The position numbers and the translations under genes were made by a program. Positions 35,652-44,961 of a stretch of 64,000 nt of DNA are shown in pieces; within the stretch, counting starts at the first letter, position 1; each line of letters opens with the position of its first letter. This stretch comes from FEN-1191 sp963707235 (GTDB lineage: Bacteria > Pseudomonadota > Gammaproteobacteria > Steroidobacterales > Steroidobacteraceae). The DNA is taken from contig CAVPPC010000004.1 of NCBI GenBank assembly GCA_963707235.1, positions 186,001 to 250,000 on the forward strand, written 5' to 3'. The notes beneath the pieces are model-generated. The model made no database searches. It was not told the DNA's origin and saw only the letters and a list, made by a program, of their open reading frames with translations.

Positions 35652-36398
35652 ATGAATCGCTCGAGCAAGCAGAAGCGAAAGAAAAACACGTCACACACGC
35701 CACCAAGCGCAAGCGCGCTGATCGGGCCTATCGTTGACTTTCTATACAGGTCAGGTCTAAGTAAGAAGCAGCTCTTGGCTGAATGTCGTTCCGCAATCCA
35801 TCAGGCGAAAACAACGACTCGCCAGCTTCACGTAATTCACGTCGACTTTGACAAAGACGCCATCGACATCGTCAATCGGTGGCTTCGAGATGCTCGATAC
35901 TTGAATCACAATGGCCGACCTGACGAGTTGCCTCTCACTGGTGCTCGCAGTGTCACGTCGTTAGTCAAGGACTGTAGAGTAACGGTGTCCCCAAGTGAGG
36001 CGCTTGCCCAGTTGCTTAAGTTTCAGATAGTGAAAAAGATTTCGCCAAAGAAATATCGCCTAGTTCGAAGATCGATGGAATTCTGGCATGCGGACTATCT
36101 ACCATTTGAGCCAAACTTCCGCTTCCTAGTCGATGCAACGCGAGCGACTACCGGTAGACTGCGGTCTCCCAAAGACAAAAATAACCTTTTTTGGAAATGC
36201 GCGGACAATTCAAGAATTCATTCGAGAAACACAAAGGAATTCCTGACTTTCGCAAAACAACGTGGGCTATCGTTCATGCACGAGATAAACGATTGGCTGG
36301 ATCAACATGAAAATGGAGAAGATGATACTGCCAGCCCCCGCGCCCGCAAGATACGTCTTGGTGTGGGTCTATTTGGGATTGCCTCCGATCTAGAGTAA
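35652..36398 (+). CDS. DUF6502-like protein (copy B, AT-rich, divergent)
   Basis: About 248 residues, Lys/Arg-rich N-terminus (NRSSKQKRKKN). Shared with copies A and C are a helical start (ALIGPIVDFLYRSGLSKKQLL), the block NRWLRDARYLNHNGRP, the winged-helix-like VTSLVKDCRVTVSPSEALAQLL, and the terminal RKIRLGVGLFGI. The helix-turn-helix stretch between them is shorter than in A and C. Of the three, this copy has the lowest GC content by eye, suggesting recent transfer. ATG 35652 follows GGAG; upstream in-frame starts lack a ribosome site. Confidence 0.65.
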   Translation: MNRSSKQKRKKNTSHTPPSASALIGPIVDFLYRSGLSKKQLLAECRSAIHQAKTTTRQLHVIHVDFDKDAIDIVNRWLRDARYLNHNGRPDELPLTGARSVTSLVKDCRVTVSPSEALAQLLKFQIVKKISPKKYRLVRRSMEFWHADYLPFEPNFRFLVDATRATTGRLRSPKDKNNLFWKCADNSRIHSRNTKEFLTFAKQRGLSFMHEINDWLDQHENGEDDTASPRARKIRLGVGLFGIASDLE

Positions 36399-36427
36399 TT
36401 TCTCTAGTAATCGACATTCTCACATCG

Positions 36428-37312
36428 ATGGCAAAGCACCGAACCCAAACACGCTCTGGCGGAAAGCAATCGAGCGGTGACATCAGCGCCCTGGCCCACG
36501 CTCTGGCGCCTGTCGCCAAGCTGTGCATGAAGAGCGGTATGGGCGCTGGCGAGCTGCAAATGGCGGCGAAGATTGCGTGCATTGGAGTCGCTGCCGAGAG
36601 CGCCCGGTTGGGCAATCGGTTGAATCACTCCAGGATTGCCGCTGTAACAGGTCTGACGCGCAAGGACGTGCGCACGCTCGCCGGCCTGGTGAAGTCCGGC
36701 AAAGTGACGGCGGCGCATGAAGTTGCCAAACAGCGAACGGCGCGCGTGCTGCACGGGTGGCGGACAGATCCTGAGTTTCTCGATCGGCGGGGGAACCCGC
36801 TGCGGCTGCAGATCAACGGGTCGGGCCTGACGTTTCATGTCTTGGTAAGGCGCTATGGCGGCGACGTGACGCCGATCTCCGTGCTCAACGAATTGGCGCG
36901 AATAGGTGCGGTATCGCGCGTGGCGGGCGGACGAGTTGCGGTCAAGAAGAACACCCCGCGCGTTCGCGGTTTCGGGGCCGACGCGGTGGCGGAGTTTTCC
37001 GCGAGGCTGCGCGACCTGGGTGGCACGCTGGTCAGCAATATCGAAGGTGTCGAAAACCCTATATTTGTAGGGTTTTCAGAGATCAAGAACCTGTCGACGG
37101 ATGAGGCCGCGTTGTTTCAGGAAACCTTCTCGGAGCGGGCGGCTTCACTCGTCGACGGCGTCACGCGTTGGCGCACCAGCCAGGCGCGCATGCGCGCGAA
37201 GACCAGCGGCAAACAACCAGACGGCACGCGGGTCGGGCTCGGAATCTATCTGCTGGAGCAGAAAAGCGTTCCGGCAGCGCTGCCGGCAGGTCGGAAGGCG
37301 CTTAAGCCGTAG
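36428..37312 (+). CDS. DUF6502 family protein (copy C)
   Basis: 294 residues. It has the clearest helix-turn-helix of the three copies (NHSRIAAVTGLTRKDVRTL), the block HGWRTDPEFLDRRGNPLRL, a central VLNELARIGAVSRV segment and the terminal RVGLGIYLLEQ. These match copy A in the same order. Its composition is GC-rich like the rest of the chromosome, unlike copies A and B, so it may be the resident family member. The stop overlaps the 3' end of fadD (convergent, 11 bp). Confidence 0.75.
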   Translation: MAKHRTQTRSGGKQSSGDISALAHALAPVAKLCMKSGMGAGELQMAAKIACIGVAAESARLGNRLNHSRIAAVTGLTRKDVRTLAGLVKSGKVTAAHEVAKQRTARVLHGWRTDPEFLDRRGNPLRLQINGSGLTFHVLVRRYGGDVTPISVLNELARIGAVSRVAGGRVAVKKNTPRVRGFGADAVAEFSARLRDLGGTLVSNIEGVENPIFVGFSEIKNLSTDEAALFQETFSERAASLVDGVTRWRTSQARMRAKTSGKQPDGTRVGLGIYLLEQKSVPAALPAGRKALKP

Positions 37313-38975
37313 GCGACCCCGCGAGCTCGTCGCGAAGCGCGCGACGGAGAATCTTGCCGACATTGGTCTTGGGCAGCGAGTCACGGAAATAGATATGGCG
37401 TGGCATCTTATAGCCGGTCAGGACCTTATGGCAGTGCTCCATGATCGCCTCGGCGGTCAGCGCCGGGTCCTTTTTGACGACAAATAGCGCGACGACTTCG
37501 CCGGAGCGTTCATCGGCCTGCGCCACCGCGGCCACTTCGGCCACACCGGGGAGGTGGGCCACGACATCCTCAACTTCGTTCGGGAACACCTTGAATCCCG
37601 AGACGATGATCATGTCCTTCTTACGGTCCTCGATGTACACGTAGCCGCGGTCGTCCATGCGGCCGATGTCGCCGGTGCGCAGCCAGCCGTCGGGCAACAT
37701 CACCTTGGCGGTTTCCTCGGGGCGTTGCCAGTAGCCGCGCATCACCTGCGGGCCGCGCGCGCAGATTTCGCCGGATGTGTTGAGACCAACGTCCTTGCCG
37801 TCATCATCGCGGATCGTGACCTCAGTCGAGGACAGCGGCAGGCCGACGGCGCCGGTGAACGGCACGCCCACCAGTGGATTCACGCAGACTGCGGGTGAAG
37901 CCTCGGTCAGGCCCCAACCCTGCGTCACCACGCAACCGGTGACCTGCTGCCAGCGTTCAGCAACGGCGCGTTGCACGGCCATGCCGCCGCCGACGGTGGC
38001 GACGAGGCGCGAGAAATCCAGTTCACTGAAGCCGGGCGTGTTCATCAGTGCGTTGAACAATGTATTCACGCCCATGAAGAACATGGGCGGATGGTGCTGC
38101 ATCTCTTTCACAAAACCCTTGAAATCACGGGGGTTGGCGATCAGGTGACCGGTGCCGCCGAGCGAAGTGAACAGCAGGCAGTTCGCCGTCAGCGAGAAGA
38201 TGTGATACAGCGGCAGCGCGCAGACGTAAGTGGTGTTCTCGATCTCGACCTGCTTGAACCAGGCGCGCGCCTGCAGGATGTTCGCCACCATGTTGCCGTG
38301 GGTCAGCATCGCGCCCTTGGAAACGCCGGTTGTGCCGCCCGTGTACTGCAGATAGGCAATATCGTCGTGGCCAACTTCCACGGGCGCAGGAGTCGTGGGC
38401 CCGCCTTTCAGAATGTCCTTCAGTGACAGCGCACCCGGGATATCCCACGCCGGCACCTTGCGCTGCACATGGCGCAATACGAAGTTGACCAGCGCACCTT
38501 TCGGGAAGGCGAGCAGGTCGCCGACGCCGGTGACCACCACGTTCGGCACCGGCACGGCGGCGAGCGCCTGCTGGGCCACGGCTGCGAAATTCTCCAGCAC
38601 CACCAGCGCCGTGGCGCCGGAGTCGCGCAGCTGGTGTTCGAGCTCGGTGGCCGTGTAGAGCGGATTGGTGTTGACCACGGTCATGCCGGCGCGCAGCGCA
38701 CCGAACATCACCACCGGGTATTGCAGGATATTGGGCAGCATGATCGCCACGCGATCGCCCTTGCGCAGGCCGCGCTGCTGCAGCCAGGCGGCGAAGCGGG
38801 CCGAGAGCCGATCGAGCTGCGCGTAGCTGAAGCGCTGCTCCATCTGAATGTAGGCGATGCGCTCCGGGAACTGGCGGCAACTGCCGTCGATCAGCTGCTT
38901 GAGCGAGCTGTACTCATTCGGATCGATATCGGCGGGCGTGCCGGGTGGATATTGCTTGATCCAGAATCGGTCCAT
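37302..38975 (-). CDS. fadD: Long-chain fatty-acid--CoA ligase
   Basis: 557 residues of the AMP-forming adenylate enzyme family. Motifs: YLQYTGGTTGVSKGAMLTH (P-loop), GWGLTEASP, GYWQRPEET, LRTGDIGRMDDRGY and DRKKDMIIVSGFKVFPNEVE, then the C-terminal Lys in SLPKTNVGKILRR. It activates fatty acids to acyl-CoA at the inner membrane for beta-oxidation. tesA lies upstream on the same strand, a sensible lipid-metabolism neighbour. Confidence 0.93.
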   Translation of the reverse strand: MDRFWIKQYPPGTPADIDPNEYSSLKQLIDGSCRQFPERIAYIQMEQRFSYAQLDRLSARFAAWLQQRGLRKGDRVAIMLPNILQYPVVMFGALRAGMTVVNTNPLYTATELEHQLRDSGATALVVLENFAAVAQQALAAVPVPNVVVTGVGDLLAFPKGALVNFVLRHVQRKVPAWDIPGALSLKDILKGGPTTPAPVEVGHDDIAYLQYTGGTTGVSKGAMLTHGNMVANILQARAWFKQVEIENTTYVCALPLYHIFSLTANCLLFTSLGGTGHLIANPRDFKGFVKEMQHHPPMFFMGVNTLFNALMNTPGFSELDFSRLVATVGGGMAVQRAVAERWQQVTGCVVTQGWGLTEASPAVCVNPLVGVPFTGAVGLPLSSTEVTIRDDDGKDVGLNTSGEICARGPQVMRGYWQRPEETAKVMLPDGWLRTGDIGRMDDRGYVYIEDRKKDMIIVSGFKVFPNEVEDVVAHLPGVAEVAAVAQADERSGEVVALFVVKKDPALTAEAIMEHCHKVLTGYKMPRHIYFRDSLPKTNVGKILRRALRDELAGSPTA

Positions 38976-39005
38976 GTGCTTCCCCCGCCGGTCGCAGCCG
39001 GCTGT

Positions 39006-39644
39006 TCAGTGCGTTCGCGCGCGCAGCAGCGGCTTGAGCACCTTCCAGACATTATCCAGCAGAATCGGCTGCCCGTGTTCGTTGGGATGCAGACCGTCGC
39101 CCTGCATGAGCGCGGGCTTGTCGGCCACGCCCTCGAGCAGGAAAGGCAGCAGCGCGATGTGGTGGCGGCGGGCGAGCTCCGCGTAGATGGCCGCGTAACC
39201 CTTCGTGTAGCGCTCGCCGTAGTTGGGCGGCATGAGCATCCCCAGCAGCAGCACCTGCCGGTGCTGCTTTGCGAGCAGGGTAATCATCGCGTCCAGGTTG
39301 GCGCGCGTGGTCTCGAGCGGCAGGCCACGCAGGCCATCATTGGCGCCCAACTCCACAATCACAAGGCGCGGGTCCTGCGCGGCGAGCGTGCGTGACAGGC
39401 GCGCCAAGCCGCCGGTGGTGGTCTCGCCGCTGACGCTGGCATTCACGACCTGGAGTCCGTAACCTGCGTTGCGCAGGCGGAGCGACAGCAGTTTCACCCA
39501 GCCCTGTTCTAGGACGATTCCGTAGCCGGCGCTGAGGCTGTCGCCGTACACCAGTATCACCGGCTTACCGGCGGGCGCAGCGCACGCTGTCGCGGCCAAC
39601 AGCGTGAGCGACAGGCACAACAGGATGGCGATGACGCGAGACAT
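39006..39644 (-). CDS. tesA: Arylesterase / acyl-CoA thioesterase I, SGNH hydrolase
   Basis: 212 residues. A signal peptide (IAILLCLSLTLLAATACA) is followed by the four SGNH blocks: GDSLSAGYG (Ser), NASVSGETTTGGL, VELGANDGLRG (Asn), and DGLHPNEHGQ (Asp-His). It hydrolyses thioesters, esters and lysophospholipids in the periplasm. The frame is open to 39854, but the signal peptide fixes the start at 39644. The first 14 bp overlap the start of the divergent ybbA-like gene, as in other gammaproteobacteria. Confidence 0.93.
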   Translation of the reverse strand: MSRVIAILLCLSLTLLAATACAAPAGKPVILVYGDSLSAGYGIVLEQGWVKLLSLRLRNAGYGLQVVNASVSGETTTGGLARLSRTLAAQDPRLVIVELGANDGLRGLPLETTRANLDAMITLLAKQHRQVLLLGMLMPPNYGERYTKGYAAIYAELARRHHIALLPFLLEGVADKPALMQGDGLHPNEHGQPILLDNVWKVLKPLLRARTH

Positions 39645-40302
39645 AGTACTCAGGGCAGAGCGGGCCACGCGGCAGGTTAGCAGTCCCGAAGGGTTGCTGA
39701 CCATTGTGAGCGAAGTTAGTTTCGAAATCGGCGCACGCGAGAGCGTGGCGATCGTCGGGCCCTCGGGCGCGGGCAAATCGACGCTGCTCGCGCTGCTGGC
39801 CGGGCTCGATAGCCTGAGTTCCGGCCGCATCTGGCTGGCCGGCGAGGAGCTCACGACGCTCGACGAGGACGGCAGGGCGCGCGTGCGGGCCGCGCACGTC
39901 GGATTCGTATTCCAGTCCTTTCACCTCGTGCCCTCACTCACGGCGCTCGAGAACGTGATGCTGCCGCTGGAATTGCGCGGGCAAGGCGATGCCCGCGTGC
40001 GCGCCGCCGCGATGCTCGAGCGCGTCGGGCTTGCCAGCCGCGCCGGCCACTATCCGCGCCAGCTCTCTGGGGGCGAGCAGCAGCGCGTGGCGATGGCACG
40101 CGCCTCGGTTGGGCAACCCACCGTGCTGTTTGCGGACGAGCCCACCGGCAACCTCGATTCCGTGACCGGCGAGCGCATCATCGAGCTGCTTTTCGAACTC
40201 AATGCGAACTCGCAGACCACGCTGGTTCTCGTCACGCACGATCGCGCCCTGGCCGGGCGCTGCGGCCGCGTGCTGACGATGGACGGCGGGGCGCTGGTGT
40301 AG
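39631..40302 (+). CDS. ybbA: ABC transporter ATP-binding protein, YbbA/LolD type
   Basis: About 223 residues. Walker A GPSGAGKST, Q-loop FVFQSFHLVPS, signature LSGGEQQRVAMARA, Walker B VLFADEPTGNLD and the switch His in LVTHDRALAG are all present. The insert pattern matches the MacB/LolD-like group working with FtsX-type permeases. The partner permease begins four bases after its stop. Divergent from tesA. ATG 39631 has AGGA five bases upstream; 39604 and 39625 are alternative starts. Confidence 0.9.
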   Translation: MTRDIVLRAERATRQVSSPEGLLTIVSEVSFEIGARESVAIVGPSGAGKSTLLALLAGLDSLSSGRIWLAGEELTTLDEDGRARVRAAHVGFVFQSFHLVPSLTALENVMLPLELRGQGDARVRAAAMLERVGLASRAGHYPRQLSGGEQQRVAMARASVGQPTVLFADEPTGNLDSVTGERIIELLFELNANSQTTLVLVTHDRALAGRCGRVLTMDGGALV

Positions 40303-40306
40303 TCCC

Positions 40307-42777
40307 ATGCGGATGCTGTCCATGGCACTGCGATCGCTGCGCCGCGAGTGGCGCTCGGGCGAGCTGGCGGTGCTGTGGCTGTCGCTGGTGGTGGCAGTCG
40401 CGGCGCTCACGGGCGTCGGTTTTCTCGTCGATCGCATCGGGCGCGCGGTGCAGGCGCAGGCCAGCGAGGTGCTGGCCGCGGACGCACGCGTGGAATCGCC
40501 GGAGGCGCTCGCTCCGTTGTTGCTGCAACACGCCCAGGAACTGCGTCTGCAGACCGCGCGCCTGACGACGATGGCATCCGTGGTGTTCAACGGCGACACC
40601 AGTCACATCGCCGAGATCCGGGCCGTGAGCGGCGGCTATCCGCTGCGCGGCGCGTTGCGCACGGCCGGGCAGGCGTTCGCCGCCGGCACAGTGACGCACG
40701 CAATTCCATCGCCGGGAGAGTGCTGGCCGGATTCGCGGCTGGCGGCGGCGCTGGGCGCGCAGGTCGGCGGTACGCTGACGGTCGGTGCGTCACCGCTGCG
40801 CATTGGCCGCATTCTCATCAGCCGTCCGGACCAGGGCTCGGCCTTCGTGGAGTTCGCACCGGCACTGATGCTGAACGATGCGGATCTCGCTGCGACGCGC
40901 CTGGTGCAGCCGGCGAGCCGCATGCAGTACGCGCTGCTGCTCGCGGGCGATGCGCGCGCGCTGGGTATTTACCGCAGCTGGTTCGAACCGCGTGCGCGGC
41001 CGGGCGAACATTACGCCAACGTGGCAGACGCCAGTCCGCAGATCGGCGATGCGGCGCGCCGCGCGGGACAATTCCTGTCGCTCGCGGGGCTGGTGGCCGT
41101 GCTGTTGTGTGCCGTCGCGGTGGCGATGAGCGCGCGCAGCTACGTAGCGCGTCACCTCGATGCGGTTGCGCTGCTGAAGACGCTCGGCGCCTCGCGGCGC
41201 TTCGCGCTGGGCGTCAACGTACTGCAACTGCTGATACTGGCTGTGAGTGCGGCGCTCGTGGGTGCGGCTGTGGGTTGGTTGACGCAGGCCTGGTTGTTGC
41301 GCGCCCTGGCGGGATTCCTGCGCACCGATCTGCCGCCTGCGGGCTGGATGCCGGTGCTCATCGGACTGGTGGTTGCAGTGGCAATGCTGGCGGGCTTTGC
41401 GCTGCCGTCGCTGCTGCAACTGACACGCGTGCCGGCGCTGCGCGTGCTGCGCCGGGATGCGGGTCCGCCACCGGTGCGCCTGTGGCTGGCGCTATTGCCG
41501 GCGGCCATCGCTGTGCTGGGCGTGATCTACGGCACGCTTGGCCAATGGACCATCAGCCTGTGGTTCGCGGCGGGCTTTGCCGCCGCGATCGCCGCTCTCG
41601 CACTGTGCGGAGCATTGTTGGTGCATCTGGCGGCCCGCGCACGGCGCGGCGCCGGCGTGGCGCTGCGGCAGGGCCTTGCGAATCTCGCCCGGCGGCGCGG
41701 TGGCGAGCGTGGCGCAGATCGTCGCCTTCGGGCTCGGCGTGATGCTGCTGCTGGTGTTGACGATCCTGCGGCGCGATCTGCTGCATGACTGGCGCGCCAG
41801 CCTGCCCGAGGGCGCGCCAAATTATTTCTTCGTCAATATTCCGACCGACCAGCACGATGATTTTCGGGCGGCCCTGATTGCAGCCGGCGCACACACCGAA
41901 CGTTTCCTGCCGATGGTGCGCGGGCGCCTGTTGACGATCAATGGTGCCGCGATCGACAAGGGTCCCAAGCGCGGCGGCATGGCCGAGCGCGAACAGAATC
42001 TCACCTGGTCGTCCGAGCTGGGCGACGACAACCGGATCATCGCCGGTCACTGGTGGCGGCCGGAAGATACGGGCAAACCGCTGGTGTCACTCGCGAGCGA
42101 GTTCCAGGAATCGCTGGGATTGAAACTCGGCGACCGCCTGGCATTCGACGTGGCGGGCGAGCGCTTCGAAGTCACGGTGGCGAGCTTTCGCAAGGTGAAA
42201 TGGGATAGCTTCCGGCCCAATTTCTTCATCATGTTTCCGCCAGGTCTCCTCGAGGGCGCGGCCGGCAGCTACATGACCAGCGCTGCCTACGAGCCGCGCA
42301 GCCCCGGCGCGCTCACCGAATTGGTGCGGCGCTTCCCGAGCGTGTCCATCTTCAACATCGGCGACCTGCTCGCGCAGGTGCGCTCGGTGATCGACAAGGC
42401 AGTCACGGCGGTGCAGAGCGTGTTTGCGTTCACCCTGCTCGCGGGCCTGACGGTGTTGCTCGCCGCGGTTCAAGCGAGCCGCGACGAGCGGCGTTACGAG
42501 ACCGCGATCATGCGGGTGCTGGGCGCCGGACGGAGCCTGCTCATGCGCAGCGCGCTGGCGGAATTCGCGGCACTCGGATTGCTGGCGGGCGTGCTCGCCG
42601 CCAGCGGCGCGGCGCTGGGAGGCTGGCTATTGGCGCGACAACTCGACCTGCACTATCGCGCCAGCGCCACTGCTGTGGGTAGCCGGCGTGCTCGGGACGA
42701 TGCTGGTCGTGGCCCTGAGCGGCGTGCTGGCGACGCGGCCGGCCCTCAATCAGCCGCCGCGCACGATCCTGAACTGA
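40307..42777 (+). CDS. ybbP: ABC transporter permease, FtsX-like YbbP type (two frameshifts)
   Basis: Three frames combine to a permease of about 820 residues. Frame one (40307 to about 41695) has the first membrane helix (LAVLWLSLVVAVAALTGVGFLV), a periplasmic MacB-PCD-like domain and FtsX helices. Frame two continues with ASVAQIVAFGLGVMLLLVLTI, a second periplasmic domain and the QSVFAFTLLAGLTVLLAAVQASRDERRYE helices. A further shift near 42660 gives the last helix (LLWVAGVLGTMLVVALSG) and the end PALNQPPRTILN with TGA at 42775-42777. Homologues are single genes, so two indels are likely. YbbA-YbbP probably act on the envelope in extraction or lipid-related work; this is not settled. Confidence 0.85.
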
Positions 42778-42803
42778 GGCGAACGCACGAGCGCCGAGCG
42801 CCT

Positions 42804-43247
42804 TCAGGTCTGAATGCGGTCACCCACAATGCTCACCTCTTGCCCAACGCGCAGATCGCCCGCGTAGTTCTCGGTGAACGTGCGGCGACTTCCGTCACGC
42901 ATGCGGACGACGATTCGATAGTTGTTGCCGGTGCCATTTCGCTCCTGGGCGTTCTGCTGAATCTCGTGACCGACGATAGCGCCGCCGACCGCGCCGGCCA
43001 CGGTGGCCAGATCCTTGCCGTTGCCGCTGCCGAATTGATGGCCGACCACGCCGCCGACTGCAGCGCCGGCCAGCGTGCCGCCGACCGTGGAGCCGCCGCT
43101 TCCGGACAGCTGCTCGATCGACTGGACGGTGCCGTATTCCGCGTAGCCCGATGAACGATTGTTGGCGCCGGTGGTGGCGCAGCTGGCCACTATCAGGCTG
43201 CAGATCAGCGTGCCCAGCGTCCGAGTCACTACAGAAAATGTGTTCAT
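42804..43247 (-). CDS. Glycine-zipper 2TM lipoprotein, SlyB-like
   Basis: 147 residues. A lipoprotein signal (LICSLIVASCATTG) places the lipidated Cys near residue 22. The glycine zipper GGTLAGAAVGGVVGHQFGSGNGKDLATVAGAVGGAIVGHEIQ follows the Rickettsia 17-kDa-antigen-type pattern, then a small beta domain (YRIVVRMRDGSRRTF, VGQEVSIVGDRI). SlyB-like proteins are outer-membrane stress lipoproteins. The start ATG 43247 has a strong GAGGAGATA ribosome site; the longer reading to 43385 has none. Confidence 0.88.
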   Translation of the reverse strand: MNTFSVVTRTLGTLICSLIVASCATTGANNRSSGYAEYGTVQSIEQLSGSGGSTVGGTLAGAAVGGVVGHQFGSGNGKDLATVAGAVGGAIVGHEIQQNAQERNGTGNNYRIVVRMRDGSRRTFTENYAGDLRVGQEVSIVGDRIQT

Positions 43248-43399
43248 GCCTATCTCCTCAGTACAAAACATGTGGCCAGCAGCTTTGGCGCTGTCACTCA
43301 GCGCACTGCAACCATCGATGATGTTGTACTCAAAGAGCGCGGACTTCCGTACGCTCACGCACTTAGGCGCGCCTGCCGCCGCCAACGCGCTAGGGCACC

Positions 43400-43864
43400 T
43401 TACTTGATGCGCCGGTACCGCTCCTGCAAATCCACGTCATGATCGCTCAGTCCAAGCGCCTTCAACGGCAGGGTTCCGGTCTGTGTCCACTCATCCCCGT
43501 CCCACTTGATCTTGAACGTGATCGATGCGCCTACGAATTTCGGAACCGCGAAAAACTCGATGTGTTCCGTGTAGGAGTCGCCCTCGAGCTGGTACGTGCC
43601 ACCGCCTGCGGAGAAGTCACTGGGGTTGGCCGGCTGCGCCGGCTCCCGAGCCTGATCCAGGAAGGCCCAGTGCGTCTTGGTCAGGAGCTTGATCTGGCGC
43701 CGTGCGGCCAACGAGAAAGACGGATCGGCTGGCGTGTACCGAGCGTCAACCAGTTCCCACGCTCCCTCGAGCGAACCGGGCTTCTCTTGTTTCTGTTCGC
43801 TGCATCCCTGCAGGCCAAGTGCGGTAACGGCAACGATTGCCAGACTCAGGGCGAGTGAGCGCAT
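43400..43864 (-). CDS. Hypothetical lipoprotein, lipocalin-like
   Basis: About 154 residues. The signal LSLAIVAVTALGLQGC has a lipobox (LQGC). The mature part begins SLEGAWELVDARYT, reminiscent of lipocalin-like domains, with alternating strands (GGGTYQLEGDSYTEHIEFF, ITFKIKWDGDEWTQTG). Such proteins bind small hydrophobic ligands, but nothing here identifies one. A shorter start at 43864 is preferred because GGGGGATC lies directly upstream. Confidence 0.7.
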   Translation of the reverse strand: MRSLALSLAIVAVTALGLQGCSEQKQEKPGSLEGAWELVDARYTPADPSFSLAARRQIKLLTKTHWAFLDQAREPAQPANPSDFSAGGGTYQLEGDSYTEHIEFFAVPKFVGASITFKIKWDGDEWTQTGTLPLKALGLSDHDVDLQERYRRIK

Positions 43865-43963
43865 GCGATCCCCCGGTCGATCCATGTGATCGAGTTGTTA
43901 TTGGTGTTCGCCGAATGTACTCCAGCGGGCGCGAGGCGACAATTATCGCCGCGCCGGCGGCGC

Positions 43964-44776
43964 TCAGTGCGCGATGCCGATGGTGATCCAGGCCTGCGCA
44001 ACGGGTTCACCGTGGAGCGAGAGGCCCTCGATCGCAAACTCGTAGATGCCGGGTCCGAGCGCGGTGTTGTTCAGCGCCAGGTGCAGGTCGCCGTTGGAAT
44101 CGCGCAGCATGTAGTTCAGCACCGCGACGCGTCCCTGGTCCTGGCGATCGAGCGTGACGCGGAAGGCGGTGAACTTCGACCAGGACATGTCGATCTTCAG
44201 ATCGGCCATCTGCGCGACACCGCCTCCGCCCAGCGACACGGCGGGGTGCCGTGACGGAGCGGTGCGGCTCGGCACCAGTTTGATGGTGCGCGTGCTGGTC
44301 GCGGGCTCGAGCGGTTGCTCAGCGACGGCCTGCTGGAGCGAAGCGATGGTCGCATCGCGCCCGGCGAGTTTTCCCCACATGGCCGCCGCGCCGATGATGG
44401 CGGCCAGCGCCAGCGCGAGAGCGCCGACCATGATCGGCAACTGCTCAAACCATTTGCGCGCGGGTGCTTCCCACGGCGGCGCGATGCCACCGGCCTCGAG
44501 CAGCCGCAAACCGGAATGCACGCGCTCGGCGAGTCCGAGCTGGTCAATCAGTTCGGGATGTTCACGGCAGTAGCGTTCGAAGTCCTGCGCGCCACGGATC
44601 GGCAGGCGGCCGGACAGGTAGCGCTCGGCGATCTGGTTTTTCAGGATGAATTCGCGGTCCATCGGCATCGACTGTGGCACGACCGGGATGGCGTGCGGCG
44701 CGGTCGTAGCGGACGACTGCGCGCCGGGGGCCATGCTGCCACCCGGAGGCGGCGGGACAAGGGGCGCCGTACGCAT
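43964..44776 (-). CDS. Hypothetical single-pass membrane protein
   Basis: 270 residues. A Pro/Ala-rich N-terminus precedes a helical block (DREFILKNQIAERYLSGRLP... FERYCREHPELIDQLGLAERVHSGL) that looks like a cytoplasmic zinc-less anti-sigma or interaction module. One membrane segment lies around residues 112-130 (LPIMVGALALALAAIIGAAAM). The C-terminal periplasmic part is beta-rich and ends with GIYEFAIEGLSLHGEPVAQAWITIGI. I recognise no named family. The start is uncertain; internal ATG codons at residues 15 and 39 are alternatives. Confidence 0.6.
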   Translation of the reverse strand: MRTAPLVPPPPGGSMAPGAQSSATTAPHAIPVVPQSMPMDREFILKNQIAERYLSGRLPIRGAQDFERYCREHPELIDQLGLAERVHSGLRLLEAGGIAPPWEAPARKWFEQLPIMVGALALALAAIIGAAAMWGKLAGRDATIASLQQAVAEQPLEPATSTRTIKLVPSRTAPSRHPAVSLGGGGVAQMADLKIDMSWSKFTAFRVTLDRQDQGRVAVLNYMLRDSNGDLHLALNNTALGPGIYEFAIEGLSLHGEPVAQAWITIGIAH

Positions 44777-44961
44777 TTTAGGTAGGATATGCCATAAGGA
44801 CCTGTAACCAGCGTATCGTGCCTTCCAGTCAGGCAGCGCGCATGGCTGGTGGTCACAGTTCGTGGCGAGTCTTTGGCCGATGCGAACTGCGTCGCACTTT
44901 TGAGGGGCTTATGGGTCAAATTCGAGCCACCATCCCAGGCGACATACGCGGAGCCCAGTCG

